From Erigeron canadensis (Eukaryota; Streptophyta; Magnoliopsida; Asterales; Asteraceae), in NCBI RefSeq assembly GCF_010389155.1, contig NC_057768.1, positions 14,692,501 through 14,756,500 on the forward strand: a stretch of DNA of 64,000 nt, given 5' to 3'. The position numbers were made by a program, and so were the translations under genes. This document shows positions 1-10,959 of this stretch, piece by piece. Positions within the stretch are counted from its first letter, which is position 1, and every line of letters starts with the position of its first letter. Under the pieces are notes generated by a model, which had not been told where the DNA came from, ran no database searches, and was given only the letters and a program-made list of their open reading frames with translations.

Positions 1-485
1 GCATTAATCTGTACTAGCTATCAATCATGGTAATTGAATTGTTAGTGGTTGCATTAGACATATGCATAAGCGATAAAGGTATGAACAAAATAAGTGTGGG
101 GGAGGAAAAGAGATGTTAGCGTAAGAAATGTATCTATTTACCCTGATTTGTCAAAAGCTAGTTCCTAACTTTGAATTAAGATTGATTTAGATTTTTGCTT
201 CAGGACAAGCAAAGGTTTAAGTGTGGGGGAATTTGATGAGTGATTTATTTGTGACTTTTTCCCATTCATTTGTCATGATTTCGAGGTATAAATGAGTCGT
301 TAGTATGAACTTTAAGGTACTTAATGGAATTAGGTTTAGTGAACAGGTTTGATTTGATAGATGACAGATCGAGAGAGTAGAAATGAGTTTAGGAAGACTA
401 AGGATGAAGTTCGGGAGATGGACGCGCGTATGAAGACTAAAGAGCTTAAAGGAAACGCGTGCGAACTGGAGCAACAACGTCGCGG
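1..485 (+). mobile_element. Truncated Athila-like 3' end and LTR start (family F, copy 1)
   Basis: This piece is nearly identical to 2716-3196 and 20985-21455. It holds the end of a 3' untranslated region, the purine run AAGTGTGGGGGAATT at about 219-233, and an LTR beginning TGATGAGTG at 234. The preceding GGACAAGC...AAGTGTGGGGG block is typical of Athila-type Ty3/gypsy elements just before their 3' LTR. Similarity to the other copies stops near 485, inside the palindrome-rich part of the LTR, so this LTR is truncated. The left edge of the window cuts the element. Confidence 0.7.
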
Positions 486-1867
486 CATACAGGTACTAAA
501 TACATGGGCGACATTAAGTTAGGCATCGTTCCTTCAATAGGGATAAAGTTCTGCTATGGATGCCAGCTCATGGGCTATGGATTAGGGATCGTCGTGAACT
601 TCTGCCATGCACCCCTTTATCGCACGCTATCTCAGTCCCACAAGGACGAAAAGATAGCTAGGTCGGTGATTTCATATGGACAGATTTAACATTAGACTTG
701 GGTTAGAACATCAAATATCAGTGCTCATTCTTCAGGAATACAGAGGTGATGGATGAAAAAGATTTATTAAGATGCAGATTCTAGATAAAGATGGAAACCC
801 ATTTGAACAAAGGCAACACAGGAGAAGCTGACATTGAAGATCAAAGGCGAACAACAGGACACATATTTGAGACTGAGCAGAGCAGCACGGGACCCACTAC
901 CCGATTGAGGAATGATATCGTTCACTCACTACAGAGGTTCAGAGACTTAAAATGCAGCGCAGCAGGAGCAGCAGTACCAGGGGTCTGTTTTGGGATACAT
1001 GATGTATCATACTCAGAGATATCAGCCAGTCCAGGAGAGATATGGTGGAGCAGTTCTTCCCGAGTATGCAGCCTATTCAGCTCCTACAGTTCACCATGTC
1101 CAGGACCCATTTTATGATCACTATTATCCTGGCACTCCATTCCAGCCGCTTACTACTAGTACGACGATGGGAGTGACACTGTTTCACACAGTTGGGACCG
1201 TACTAAGGCCTCCGACAGATTTGATTTTGACACTAATGCAGGTATTTCATATGACATGGCTGGATACTTTAGACAGGATGTTGATGATGGTGCTGGTGAT
1301 CAGTAGCTGCTGCCATGAACCTCGATGATCCACCAGATGACTAATGATGGTTTGAATAAGTTGAAACAATTTCTCTCTTCTCTCTCTTTTGATAATTCCT
1401 GCTTATTATTATGATGGTTGTGGTTGGGAACCGCCTGCATGCGGATGATGTAGTTTCAAACAATATTCTCTTCTCCCCCTATTTTATAATTCTTATGGTT
1501 AGTAATGTTAGATGCCCGCCTGCGTGCGGACGAAAACAGTTTAAAACAATTTCTTTCCCAAAACCCCCGATAATTCTGTAGTATGGTAACTTATGTGGTA
1601 TGTAGGGTAACAAGACAACTATCGAACATTTTCTATGCTTTATGTTTAATGACTATCATGTTATGTTCTATATTTGTTGCTTTGATGTTTGTTTTAAGTG
1701 TGTTTGACAGTGAGAATTATCGAGTGAGGAGTGATTTTACAGATTTCATGGAAGAACACGGCCAAGAAAACCCGGAAGTTTCGTTACTCTTTTGAATCTT
1801 TCCCTTTTTTCTTTTAGCCTTAGTTTAGTATTACAATGAGGACATTGTAAAATGTAAGTGTGGGGGG
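486..1867 (+). other. Decayed Athila-like internal region ending in a 3' UTR motif
   Basis: No intact gene is present. Short plus-strand open stretches (about 486-690, 791-1117 and 990-1328) are broken by stops and frame changes. Some are Gln/Tyr/Pro-rich like the C-terminal parts of Athila proteins, but I cannot assign a domain. Near the right end, a GAGGACATTGT block followed by AAGTGTGGGGGGAG (about 1838-1869) matches the first purine-rich block that Athila elements carry after their last ORF. This supports reading the segment as the 3' internal part of a plus-strand Athila-like element. The assignment rests on layout and motifs. Confidence 0.35.
1357..1600. repeat. Degenerate ~90-bp direct repeats
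   Basis: Two to three imperfect units of about 90 bp follow each other. Each has a CAAT-TTCTCTT-like start, an ATAATTC core and, in the first two, a GC-rich GCCTGC(A/G)TGCGGA block (near 1433 and 1521). They lie in the decayed internal part of the Athila-like remnant and contain no gene. Confidence 0.45.
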
Positions 1868-3190
1868 AGAAATGCGTAAAATAGGAAATATTTTCAGATT
1901 TTGGTTTGAATATAAGAGTTTGAAATGATATTTAGATGGTTTTGGAACTAGTGATTTATTAGACAGAAATGATGAGTATTGTTGTAGATACCGTTTTAAG
2001 CTACATCTCTTGAATCCTTAGCACATATTAGATCTACCCCAAGTGATAAAGCAGTGTTTCATGCATGATAAATTGGACTTAAGTTTAATTGATTGATAGT
2101 GCGTATTAAAGGAAGCTATAGCAATTTCATTTGTAGTCCTAGGTTAAGACGAATAAATAACTGCCGTGTGAGCTAGAACCTTTAAGATTTATGGAAATCC
2201 TTAAATTTCAGAAAGTAGATTGTATCTAGTAAGAATTTTGATGGTAGTGTGACCCATCTGGGGGTCTATCGGCTAAATTATGCTTAAACAATAGTAAATA
2301 TCTTTCGATAGCCGATATATCTTAAAAAGGGTGTATTATGCTTTAAGTTATCTAGCTGTGTTTGTAAACGAAAGAATTAAATAAATACAAAATCAAATTA
2401 AAGGTCAAGTTATGTCGCTTTGCACGTGGGGAACCACCGACCTGTCACCGCTGTCTTGACCACCTACACAGTCTAGCACCAAAAACAAAATGGTGTACAC
2501 CCTGACCTGAGTTTAGTTATGTCGCTTTGCGCGTGGGGAACCACCGACCTGTCACCACTATCTTAACTCTTAAAGATGTTTATACTAGATTGTAATTGTC
2601 ATAAGATCATTAATTAGTCGAACTAGTGTAAGCTATGGAATGGAAGTATTTCAAGAAGGGAAAAGCAAAAACACATTAATAATAATTATGTACTAGGATT
2701 GGGAATGAATTGTTTGCATTAATCTGTACTAGCTATCAATCATGGTAATTGAATTGTTAGTGGTTGCATTAGACATATGCATAAGCGATAAAGGTATGAA
2801 CAAAATAAGTGTGGGGGAGGAAAAGAGATGTTAGCGTAAGAAATGTATCTATTTACCCTGATTTGTCAAAAGCTAGTTCCTAACTTTGAATTAAGATTGA
2901 TTTAGATTTTGCTTCAGGACAAGCAAAGGTTTAAGTGTGGGGGAATTTGATGAGTGATTTATTTGTGACTTTTTCCCCATTCATTTGTCATGATTTCGAG
3001 GTATAAATGAGTCGTTAGTATGAACTTTAAGGTACTTAATGGAATTAGGTTTAGTGAACAGGTTTGATTTGATAGATGACAGATCGAGAGAGTAGAAATG
3101 AGTTTAGGAAGACTAAGGATGAAGTTCGGGAGATGGACGCGCGTATGAAGACTAAAGAGCTAAAACAAGGAAACGCGTGCGAACTGGAGC

Positions 3191-3320
3191 AACCAACGTC
3201 GCTGGTGGACTAACCAGCGTACAGGAAACACACCAGCGTCGCTCCTCAGTAACCAGCGTCACTGGTCTCCTTCAGATTACACAACCAGCGTCGCTGGTGA
3301 TACAAGCCAGCGTCGCTGGG
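3191..3320. repeat. Palindrome cluster CCAGCGTCGCTGG in LTR of F (copy 2)
   Basis: Several copies of the 13-bp palindrome CCAGCGTCGCTGG and one- or two-base variants lie head to tail, 20-30 bp apart, upstream of the LTR TATA box. Two copies are exact. The right-hand F copy has the same cluster at 21454-21593. Position in U3 suggests promoter or enhancer sites, which is an inference. Confidence 0.75.
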
Positions 3321-3356
3321 CTAAGTCGGCCAGAATTAGGGTTTTTCGTATTTTGC

Positions 3357-3365
3357 CTATAAATA
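3357..3365 (+). promoter_or_regulatory. LTR TATA box (family F)
   Basis: CTATAAATA lies inside the LTR about 410 bp from its start and just downstream of the palindrome cluster. The same box is at 21631-21639 in the other copy. This fits the U3/R boundary of an LTR promoter. Confidence 0.6.
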
Positions 3366-5441
3366 CCCCATTATAAACCCTAAAAACAAAAGCAGAGCAC
3401 ATAGGTCGAAAGTGATGGCTAGGGATCGAGAATTTGGAACTCTTAAGCACTATGGAGCAGATCTAACATCATCAGACGCTTAGGAATCCAACCTTGTGAT
3501 TTATAATCACCCGGTTCTACATTCTTTCTTTCTTTCCGTTATCTCTAGATTTCTATGTTATTTTATTTTATCAGATTGTTCATGGCTACTCAGTCTATGA
3601 GTAGCTAAGTTACTAGACATTCGTTTGGACGTGATGTAAACATGACTTGATTGTTGATTATGGTTGATTGTTGAACAGTTTCTATGCTAAATCGCTGATC
3701 CATATTTATTTGAATCTGAATTGTTATTAGTTTTCATATACAAACTGATTTTTATTGATTTGGTCGAGTCGAACTGATCAGCGGCTCTAGGGTCATTTTA
3801 ATCTGTTTGCGAAACATTGATTGTCTTTAATCACTGTAACCATTTGATCTATAACTGGATATTTGATTGAGAATTGATAATTGGTTCAAACGAGTATGTG
3901 TTTAATTAGGTTAATCTAGCTGATTTGGCGAACGGAAACCGGATCCAGGTGGTTAGGGTAATCAATATCTTTTAACTTTAACAAGAACAAAGACTTACAT
4001 AAAAGATTTCAGTCATAGTTACAGGCTCAGTTTTTAAAGCTCAGTGAGTGACCTTAACAGGAACTCATTGAAATGTCTGACCAGTCGAAAGCCAGTCAGG
4101 CTAAATAATTCAAGTGAATCTAACGAGAATCTGAATGTGTAAAGAGTCATTCAACAACTTCAACTATAACCACTTTTAAGCATGTCAATCAAAACCAAAC
4201 GAATGTCAGTTTTACATTTATTATTGTCTTTAATTTCATATTCAATTAGTTAACTAGGAGACCCCCCCCCCCCAAAGAAAACTGTAATCTTAACTTAAGT
4301 ATTTTAACTTCCTTAGTTTAAGTTCCCTGCGAACGAACGTGGACTTACCTAGACTATATTCCTACTAGACAGAGTACACTGCTCTTAGTTGCGTTTTAAG
4401 ATAAATTAGGTAAAACCTTGAATTATAAATTTAAAACTTAGATAGTTTAATAAAAAAAAAAACACTTGGGGGTTTGTCACTAACTCCTAATAAACTAATT
4501 TTTAGCAATTAAATTAGAAAATATAACCAGATGCTTTGCAGCAAAAGGCTACTCTGAAAATAGTTTTGAAAGGACGAATATCAGTAATTAAATTAAAATA
4601 CTTGTTTGGCATCTCCGATCTCATGGTACGACAAAATACTATCCTACTAGTTTGTTAGCCTGTTGGAAACTTAATCACGGATTAGATTCTCGTTAGAACA
4701 CTTTACCTAAGTAGTAGTGCTGTCGCTAGACTCACACTACCCTTTAAAACAAATTCTCGCTAGATTCATTGTTTTAAGTATTATGACCTAAAGTTTGTGT
4801 TACTAATTCATCTTTTAATTACCCGACTCTTAAGCCATGACCAGATATAATTCCCTCCGGTGACCACAGTGCTCGTTTCCAAGTCAAAGGATCGCGTCTG
4901 GTATTGTTAAGCTTCATGTTCAATTCACCCTAGTTACTATGGTTCTGGATCCCTCGGTTACAAGTGAATCACTTTTTACTTCTAGTTATAGACCGACTAG
5001 TTGTTTTCTGTCCTAGCATATTAGTCCTAGTACATGATCATAGACAATCATCAGAATTAAACTAATATGTTCAGATATAAAACCAATAGCAACATGAATT
5101 ACTAATAAACATGGATCTACGATAAACAGTAAAGCACACTCCAACAGAATCTAAACAAACACAGTAAAACAATAAGCGTCTACATGATCACATTGATCCA
5201 AACAAGTATTCAGCCTACTAGCCTAGCATTATTAATGGAATAACAAAGTCTGAGAATATAAAAGACAGAGTTCAAAGACAAAGAGTAAATAAATATGAAA
5301 GATCTACACCAAGAGTGAAGATCGGAAGGTGTTTAGATGCTCCAAAACCTTCTTGGAATCTGCAATTTCGATCTAGGGTTATTCCTGGGCAGCTAGGGCT
5401 GCTGAATCGGCTCTCTCTTAGGGTTTTGAGGGTTAGTTCGA

Positions 5442-5450
5442 CTTAAATAG
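5442..5450 (-). promoter_or_regulatory. LTR TATA box (element E)
   Basis: On the minus strand CCTATTTAAG lies just downstream of the palindrome cluster, in the same relative place as the TATA box of family F LTRs. Confidence 0.45.
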
Positions 5451-5480
5451 GTGTTTAAGTCGGTTACTGATCTGGGCCGA

Positions 5481-5619
5481 CCAGCGGCGCTGGCTAATGG
5501 GCTAGCGGCGCTGGTGATACTTCGAGCAGCCGCTGGTGAAGCTTCGAGCGGCGCTTGTGGTCTGGAGAGCGTTGCTGGTGAGCACCAGCGGCGCTGGGTA
5601 TGTGTCCAGCGGCGCTGGT
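5481..5619. repeat. Palindrome cluster CCAGCGGCGCTGG in LTR of E
   Basis: Six to seven copies of the motif lie in about 140 bp; three (near 5481, 5584 and 5606) are exact 13-bp palindromes with a central G. The rest differ by one to three bases. Confidence 0.8.
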
Positions 5620-5856
5620 GGCTGCTGTCTTGCACTTAAGTCTTCGTTTGGCTCCCGAACCACTTCCTTGTGTCTTGTAACTTCATAGGCTTCCTTCTTG
5701 AGTCAGATGATGTCATTTACCCTCTCTCGCATCTTTCGGGAACCTACACAAACATATCATTCATTAAGTATCGATAGTTCCGGAATATTAACTCATTTAA
5801 GCATAGAAATGAAGCCTTTCTTTGGAGGGTTTTTATCACAAAATGAACGCTCATCA

Positions 5857-5874
5857 TATACCCCCACACTTAAG
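5857..5874 (-). other. Polypurine tract of element E
   Basis: On the minus strand CTTAAGTGTGGGGGTATA immediately precedes the LTR start TGATGAG. It follows a GAGGACAAGCAAAAG block, the usual Athila arrangement. This would prime plus-strand synthesis and fixes the orientation of E. Confidence 0.65.
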
Positions 5875-7993
5875 CTTTTGCTTGTCCTCAAGCAAAATTG
5901 TCCCAGAAAAATAAATCAATTGATGAGTGGACATTTTAAGTGTAAAAGTGATCTACTATATCGAATTCATTCAAAGGATAGTCATACAAAATGATTTAAA
6001 AAAGCTTTAGACAAAATCAGTAAGCTATAGCTAGAGGCTAGATAATCAGTCAATCAAAACTAAAAGCTAACTTTTTATTTGTGTTAATACCTCTAAAACA
6101 GTTCTATACTTCTACATGTCTCACAGCTCAATCTTACTACCTTTTGCAGACTAGTTAAGCACTTAATTCAAGTTTGTTTAGCAATCAGAACTACTAGCTA
6201 CTAGCAAGGCGTTTATATTTCAAAAGTGTGTGTACTCGTGAGTCGCTACTTAGATATACTCCTACACTACAGTCATGTTTGCTAGCTAGATACAAAAGCA
6301 GTCACACAATATTATCATCTTTAATAGTTGAGACAGCGGTGACAGGTCGGTGATTCCTCACTCGCAAAGCGACATAACTCAACTAAAAGTTCTACATCAA
6401 GGCAGCGGTGACAGGTCGGTAGTTCCCCACGCGCAGAGCAACATAACTTGATGCATTTTTATTGATTTTACTCGTTAATAGTTCTTTGACTTTTATTTAA
6501 TCTACTGATTGCCTTTTCTTTTGGATTTACTACATTATTCATGCAATAGACATTATCAGAGATCCCAGATGACTCATAATCCTACTCTGCATGCAACTAG
6601 TTCACATTAAATAGTGTAAGATTTAAGGTAACCATATATCTAAATGAGTTCCTACACAAGCACGTAAATTAAGTCCAATTTATACACCTATGCTAATGAC
6701 TAAAAAGCTCTAAATTGCTAGGTATATTAAAGTCTAGTTAAATGTGCTATGGCAAACATAATCGCATACAGTTTCAGTCTAAGCTATAATTCAGTTGGAA
6801 GCATGAACAACCATAAATCTGTAGTTAAGCTAACAATTCTGACTAACCGTTCATCTTACCAAGCTAATGTTGCTTAATTATCGTCATCTTTTGTCTACTT
6901 GCAAAGCTTATAATCTCAAAATAGTTTTCAGATACTTAAAACTTGAAATTTGCATGAAATAAGTAGTAGAAAACTCGTTTAAAATCAAACAATTTGACCA
7001 AGGGTTTTTCCTATTCCATCCCCCCACACTTAAATTGTACAACGCCCTCGTTGTACTAGTCATAGAATACAAAGGGTAATAGGAAAAACACGTGAAATTT
7101 AAAGTAAAAGGATTAACGAAACTTCCTGGGTCTAAAATTGCATGATAATTTGTTGAAGATGGCATTTGTATGCAGAGAGTTGAACATGATGAGCTTCTTG
7201 ATAACTTCAATCGTCTCCATTTGATGGCGATCCATGGTTGCTTCTCCATCTTCTTTTCTTTTTGGTATTTTCTGATTTTTTAATTTTTTTTGGATTTTTG
7301 GGTTTTTCTGATTTTTTTGTATTTTTGGTGATCTGGTGCACAAAACAGAGTTTTAAATGACGCTGATTGGCGGAAATTGGTTCTGGTGGTGGTGCCAGCG
7401 GCGCTGGTGAGATACCCAGCGGCGCTGGTGGGTGATTTGAACTGGTAGCGGCGCTCGTGGAGTGGGTAGTGGCGCTGGATCTGCATAGGTACAGGTCCAG
7501 CGGCGCTGGTGGTGTGGCCAGCGGCGCTGGTCTGCCCAGATGCAGTCCTAGCGGCGCTGGTTGTCTGACTAGCGGTGCTCGTGGCTCCTGTACTTGTTCC
7601 GCAATCTGATTTCTTCAGCGATTTGATGCACGAACTCCCCCACACTTAGCTTTTGGCCAAGTGCATGGTTTCCTTCAGACTACAAAGCAAAATACTTCTG
7701 CACACTTCGATCAATTTATCAAAAATGGAAAATACGAGCTAAAACAAAATGAAAAATAGAAACATAAAACACGATTGCAATAAGTTACTTGTTCCTTCGA
7801 TCCTTGAAAGCTTGCATATGTGATACTTTCAACATTTTCATATCATATCACAAATTATAAAGTTTAAAACAATCACTTAGTTGCAATTAGTCACAATTCC
7901 TAAAAATGAAAAATAAAAATGAAAAATTACTGCTTGGGTTGCGTCCCAAGAAGCGCTAAGTTTACTAGTCTTTAGCCGGACTCGGTTTTGGAA
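5875..7993 (-). other. 3' untranslated region of element E
   Basis: No ORF here is convincing. The region holds two minus-strand copies of the ~49-bp motif shared with family F (6331-6378 and 6400-6447), a GTGTGGGGGG block (revcomp near 7020), a T-rich tract (7253-7325) and a palindrome cluster (7394-7584). The open stretch across 7280-7645 is made largely of translated palindrome copies and is not judged a gene. Confidence 0.55.
7394..7584. repeat. Palindrome cluster CCAGCGGCGCTGG downstream of gag of E
   Basis: Eight copies of the 13-bp motif or close variants lie about 20-30 bp apart, four of them exact. The cluster lies between the gag-like ORF and the 3' untranslated region proper, followed by a long T-rich run. 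Confidence 0.8.
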
Positions 7994-8976
7994 CTATGTT
8001 GAGGAGTACGGGTTAGGCCTAGGGCCGGCACCCGTTGGTGTTTGTTCGAAGTGACTTATATCTTCTTTGACGTTGACTCCTTTCTTCTCCTCCAAGCTTT
8101 CTGAGTTCCTCCTTGCTTCCATAGCTTCATTCATCTCCACATCGATCTGCTTTTGAACTCCAGGGTCGATTTGATTTAACATGGGCTTAGGATCGCAAAA
8201 TTCGAGATTGCAGTTGGTGTCAGCGGCGCTGGTAGGGTTTGAGTGGCGCTGGTTGTTGTCCTGAAGTCTCCCAGCGGCGCTGGTGGTCTCCCAGCGGCGC
8301 TGGTGATCTCCAGGTGGGTGTCCAGCGACGCTGGTCTGCGTGCCCAGCGGCGCAGGTTGCTTCGCTTCAACTTCTGACTTTGCTTTCTTGTATAATTCGG
8401 CTTCTTCCCTTAACTTAGCCCTCTGATCAATGTGGTATTGCCTTAGCTGTTCCAAATACTCTTCTTTCCGTATCTTGTTTTCCTTTTTGTCTCTTTCCAT
8501 CTTTTTTTCAACTTTGCCGTATACTTCATTATCCAGGAATCCATATGCCATAAACTCGCTAATTTCCGTGAGCTCTTTCCCCAGTATTCTTTCTAGCAGG
8601 TTAGCACTTTCCCTCCTTAATCCATTGCTAAATTTCTTGATTAACGTAGCACGATCAATCGCATAAATTAAGCAATGCTCTTTTATTACTTTAATTCTTC
8701 TCCATGCCGATCTTATTGATTCTCTCTTACGTTGCCTAAACTTTTCTAACATCGCTTGCAATTTAAGTTGGTGTTGTAGTCTCACACAGTAGGGAATTTC
8801 TTCTCCTCTTCTAACTGCTTCCGATAGGATTTGTACTTCTTTTGAGTCTTGGGTTCCTTCCTCCTCTTCATCCTCTGACTCTTCAAATTCCGCTTCATAA
8901 AACCTCTCATCTAAGATCTTTATCCTAAATTCAGCTGGCTGAGTGTGGAAACATCCATACGCGGCCTTATCTAGGG
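7994..8976 (-). pseudogene. Gag-like protein of element E, C-terminal part
   Basis: This is the downstream part of the E gag-like frame; it ends at 7994. The frame stays open from the insertion edge (8976) and is in phase with the upstream part at 18960 when the inserted element and one CACGT copy are ignored. From the N side it shows the rest of the second gag-core-like module, an acidic stretch, and a third module with the W-R-R-I-K and F-S-N-G-L signatures (about 8730-8560). A Lys/Glu-rich likely coiled coil (about 8540-8370) and a tail made largely of translated palindromes (QPAPLG, QRRWE, TSAAG; about 8370-8215) follow. No CCHC zinc knuckle is visible. Retrotransposon gag is the best family match; the exact fold is inferred. 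Confidence 0.55.
8219..8358. repeat. Palindrome cluster within the coding end of E gag
   Basis: Six copies of CCAGCGGCGCTGG or near variants, two exact, lie inside the open reading frame. Depending on phase they are read as PAPL, QRRW or SAAG peptides. The repeat is therefore tolerated in coding DNA. Confidence 0.75.
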
Positions 8977-8981
8977 CACGT

Positions 8982-9623
8982 TGTGAGTCCCTCGATAGCT
9001 ACAGATCGCTCTCGAGATCGTCTATGATTATGTCGTGACTGCGGAATCCTCACGAGATAACTAGTTTGATTAGTAAACGGGTATATCGCTAATTATCAAG
9101 TAAATAATCAGCCGTATTATGCTATATTCGTTTCTATATGGTATAGAACGAACTTAGATGTCTGGAGTACGTATCTGTCGAATGTGTTAATCTATTTTAG
9201 GGTATTCATTCGTATATATATGTTTCGAGTCGAACTGGGCTTGCTGGGCTTTGTTCTTACGAACTTAGCTGCCCAGCCCATGTAACGAAGTTAATCTTCG
9301 TTTGTACCAAACGAAGTTTATCTTCGTTTGCCTCTAACGAAGATATACCTTATCTTCGTTAGATACAAGACTTAGTTATATTCCTAAGTATTTCATCTTA
9401 AGGAATCCTAACACATATTATGTTTGTACTTGTATATCACACAACAAACATCATACATAACACCCATATATATAACACCAAAACATGTAATCGATCATTA
9501 CCAAAACATAAAGTCCATAATCTATCAATTACATATATAGATACGACATAAATTAACATAATGTCTCAATTTAAACGACATATCAAATCTAAGTTGCTGT
9601 TGTCACATCAACATGCATCAACA
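8982..9623 (-). repeat. 3' LTR of element C
   Basis: The 642-bp LTR has TG...CA ends (TGTGAGTCCC to CATCAACA on the plus strand). It contains a TATATATA run near 9213-9221 and several inverted AACGAA/TTCGTT motifs. It is followed by the purine tract (minus-strand AAGGGGGAGTT, 9624-9634). Confidence 0.9.
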
Positions 9624-9634
9624 AACTCCCCCTT
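9624..9634 (-). other. Polypurine tract of element C
   Basis: AAGGGGGAGTT on the minus strand directly abuts the 3' LTR, marking the plus-strand priming site and the element's orientation. Confidence 0.75.
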
Positions 9635-9766
9635 GACAGCAGCACCTTCGATTTCTTAGTCTTCAAAATCTGATCATTCATCAAACAACAATTTTTTGCT
9701 TTTTGCATGAATATCTTCATGTAAGCAGAGCTGAAGTATCTTACGATATCTACTTTCTTCATGCTT

Positions 9767-10785
9767 CTAAAATGGCAAAAACGAACACTCTGTATCGTAC
9801 AGCTTTCTCAGATCATTTCTTGAGAAGTTCACCAGCTGCATCGGATCATAAACTCTTCTCAACAAAATCTGCTTCTTTGAATCTGCATACATCTTGGCTT
9901 CACCAGAATTTCGATCAATTTCCCAATTATCCATCTTGTCCAAGACATCTTGTGCCCATTTCTTGGCAGGAACCTTGATCATGCATTTAATATCATGTTG
10001 AACAAACTCAACTGTTTTATCTGGCTTAACCACTCTTTTCTTTGATCTTGGCTCAATCTTAAATTGTGGTTTATCAGAATCTTTCATGTTCTTCCTTAAC
10101 CAGAAATCTTTTCTGAGATTCTTACCAACAACATCAGCTAAGCCATCATCGCTTGGATTGATAATCCAGTTATTTCCAAGCTCATGTAAATCTTCTTCAC
10201 ACAAACTTCTGAAATGTCTCTCACACCATGCTAAGTACTGACAACCTTCTGGTCTTTGAAGCACAAACAACTTCAATTCATCATCATAAAACCAACTCCA
10301 GATGATTGTCTTGTACTTTGCAGCATCTTTATCTGAGATATGAGTCCAATACAAATTCGGTTTCCACGTTTCCCTATGTCATATCCAATCATTTACTCTT
10401 TTCTCGGGAAAACGTCGATCAACAATATGTAATGAATCATCATCTCTGAGAGGAACTGGAAAATCATTTGAATTGAATGGTCTTGTCACATTAATCTCAT
10501 ATTCAGATGGAATCGACACATCACCATTCTTAGCATACACAACAAAATGTAGAACTTGAGTTAGGCTGCTGAATGGGACTTGAAGCATTCTTTCTCTAAC
10601 ATCTGATCTATGCTGATCCAGCACTCTATTCTCTTCAATCAACGGATCTTCAGGAATTGAGTCCCATACTTCGTCAAACCCATAAGGCTTCTTGAATATA
10701 TCTAGATTTGGTTCAGGGACAAATTCGCCTTCCTCGAGCTCATCACCATCAAAGAATAAATCTGTATAATCTGGATCATCTATTT
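9767..10785 (-). pseudogene. Extra-ORF protein of copia element C, second part (one nonsense codon)
   Basis: The minus-strand frame is open from about 10785 to 9767 except for one TGA at 10379-10381; the reading on both sides is in the same phase. It encodes about 338 residues. The first half is acidic (FDGDELEEGEF near 10735). The second half is rich in Trp, Tyr, Lys and Asp, with patches such as GCQYLAWCERHF. An AG preceded by a T/A-rich run near 10786 could be a splice acceptor joining it to the preceding ORF. I recognise no enzyme domain. Its place after pol and before the 3' LTR matches the extra (env-like) ORFs of some plant copia elements. Confidence 0.45.
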
Positions 10786-10959
10786 AAATTTACACAAAAT
10801 GAACACCAGAATAAAAAGAATAATCATGATAATTATAATAAAGATGAAATGTACTTATATTAAAATAAGATAAATTACATTTTCATTACATAAAATGTCA
10901 TAACTTATTACACACAATCAATTATACATTCTATCTAACAATCTTTATCATAGACAAAA

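Larger units (their letters stand above)
1868..4463 (+). mobile_element. Athila-like 3' UTR plus LTR (family F, copy 2)
   Basis: The segment is homologous over its whole length, in the same orientation, to 20237-22735. It has about 1.08 kb of 3' untranslated DNA, a purine tract AAGTGTGGGGGAATT just before 2948, and an LTR of about 1.5 kb from TGATGAG (2948) to about 4463. A short hairpin (TATCGGCTA / TAGCCGATA, near 2267 and 2310) and a ~49-bp conserved motif present twice (2409-2457 and 2516-2566) lie in the untranslated part. A poly-C run lies at about 4262-4274. The LTR ends in an A-rich run and meets the inverted LTR of element E tail to tail. LTR ends are accurate only to a few bases. 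Confidence 0.7.
4464..5856 (-). repeat. 3' LTR of element E
   Basis: On the minus strand the LTR opens with TGATGAGCG at 5856, directly after the purine tract, exactly as family F LTRs open with TGATGAGTG. Next come a palindrome cluster (5619-5481), a TATTTAA box and a leader-like region. The LTR ends near 4464, where it abuts the tail of the plus-strand F LTR. The 3' end is not confirmed by a partner LTR. Confidence 0.55.

Noticed and set aside
5451..5639. Plus-strand ORF through the palindrome cluster in the E LTR
   Set aside because: Composition is explained by the repeated GC-rich palindrome; it lies across an LTR promoter.
7280..7645. Open stretch rich in SAAG/TSAAG peptides
   Set aside because: It arises from palindrome copies plus a T-rich tract in the 3' untranslated region of E; no independent coding evidence.
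9001..9020. TCGCTCTCGAGATCG-type inverted repeat as a transposon end
   Set aside because: It is inside the LTR of C and present in both LTRs; the element ends are fixed elsewhere by the CACGT duplication.
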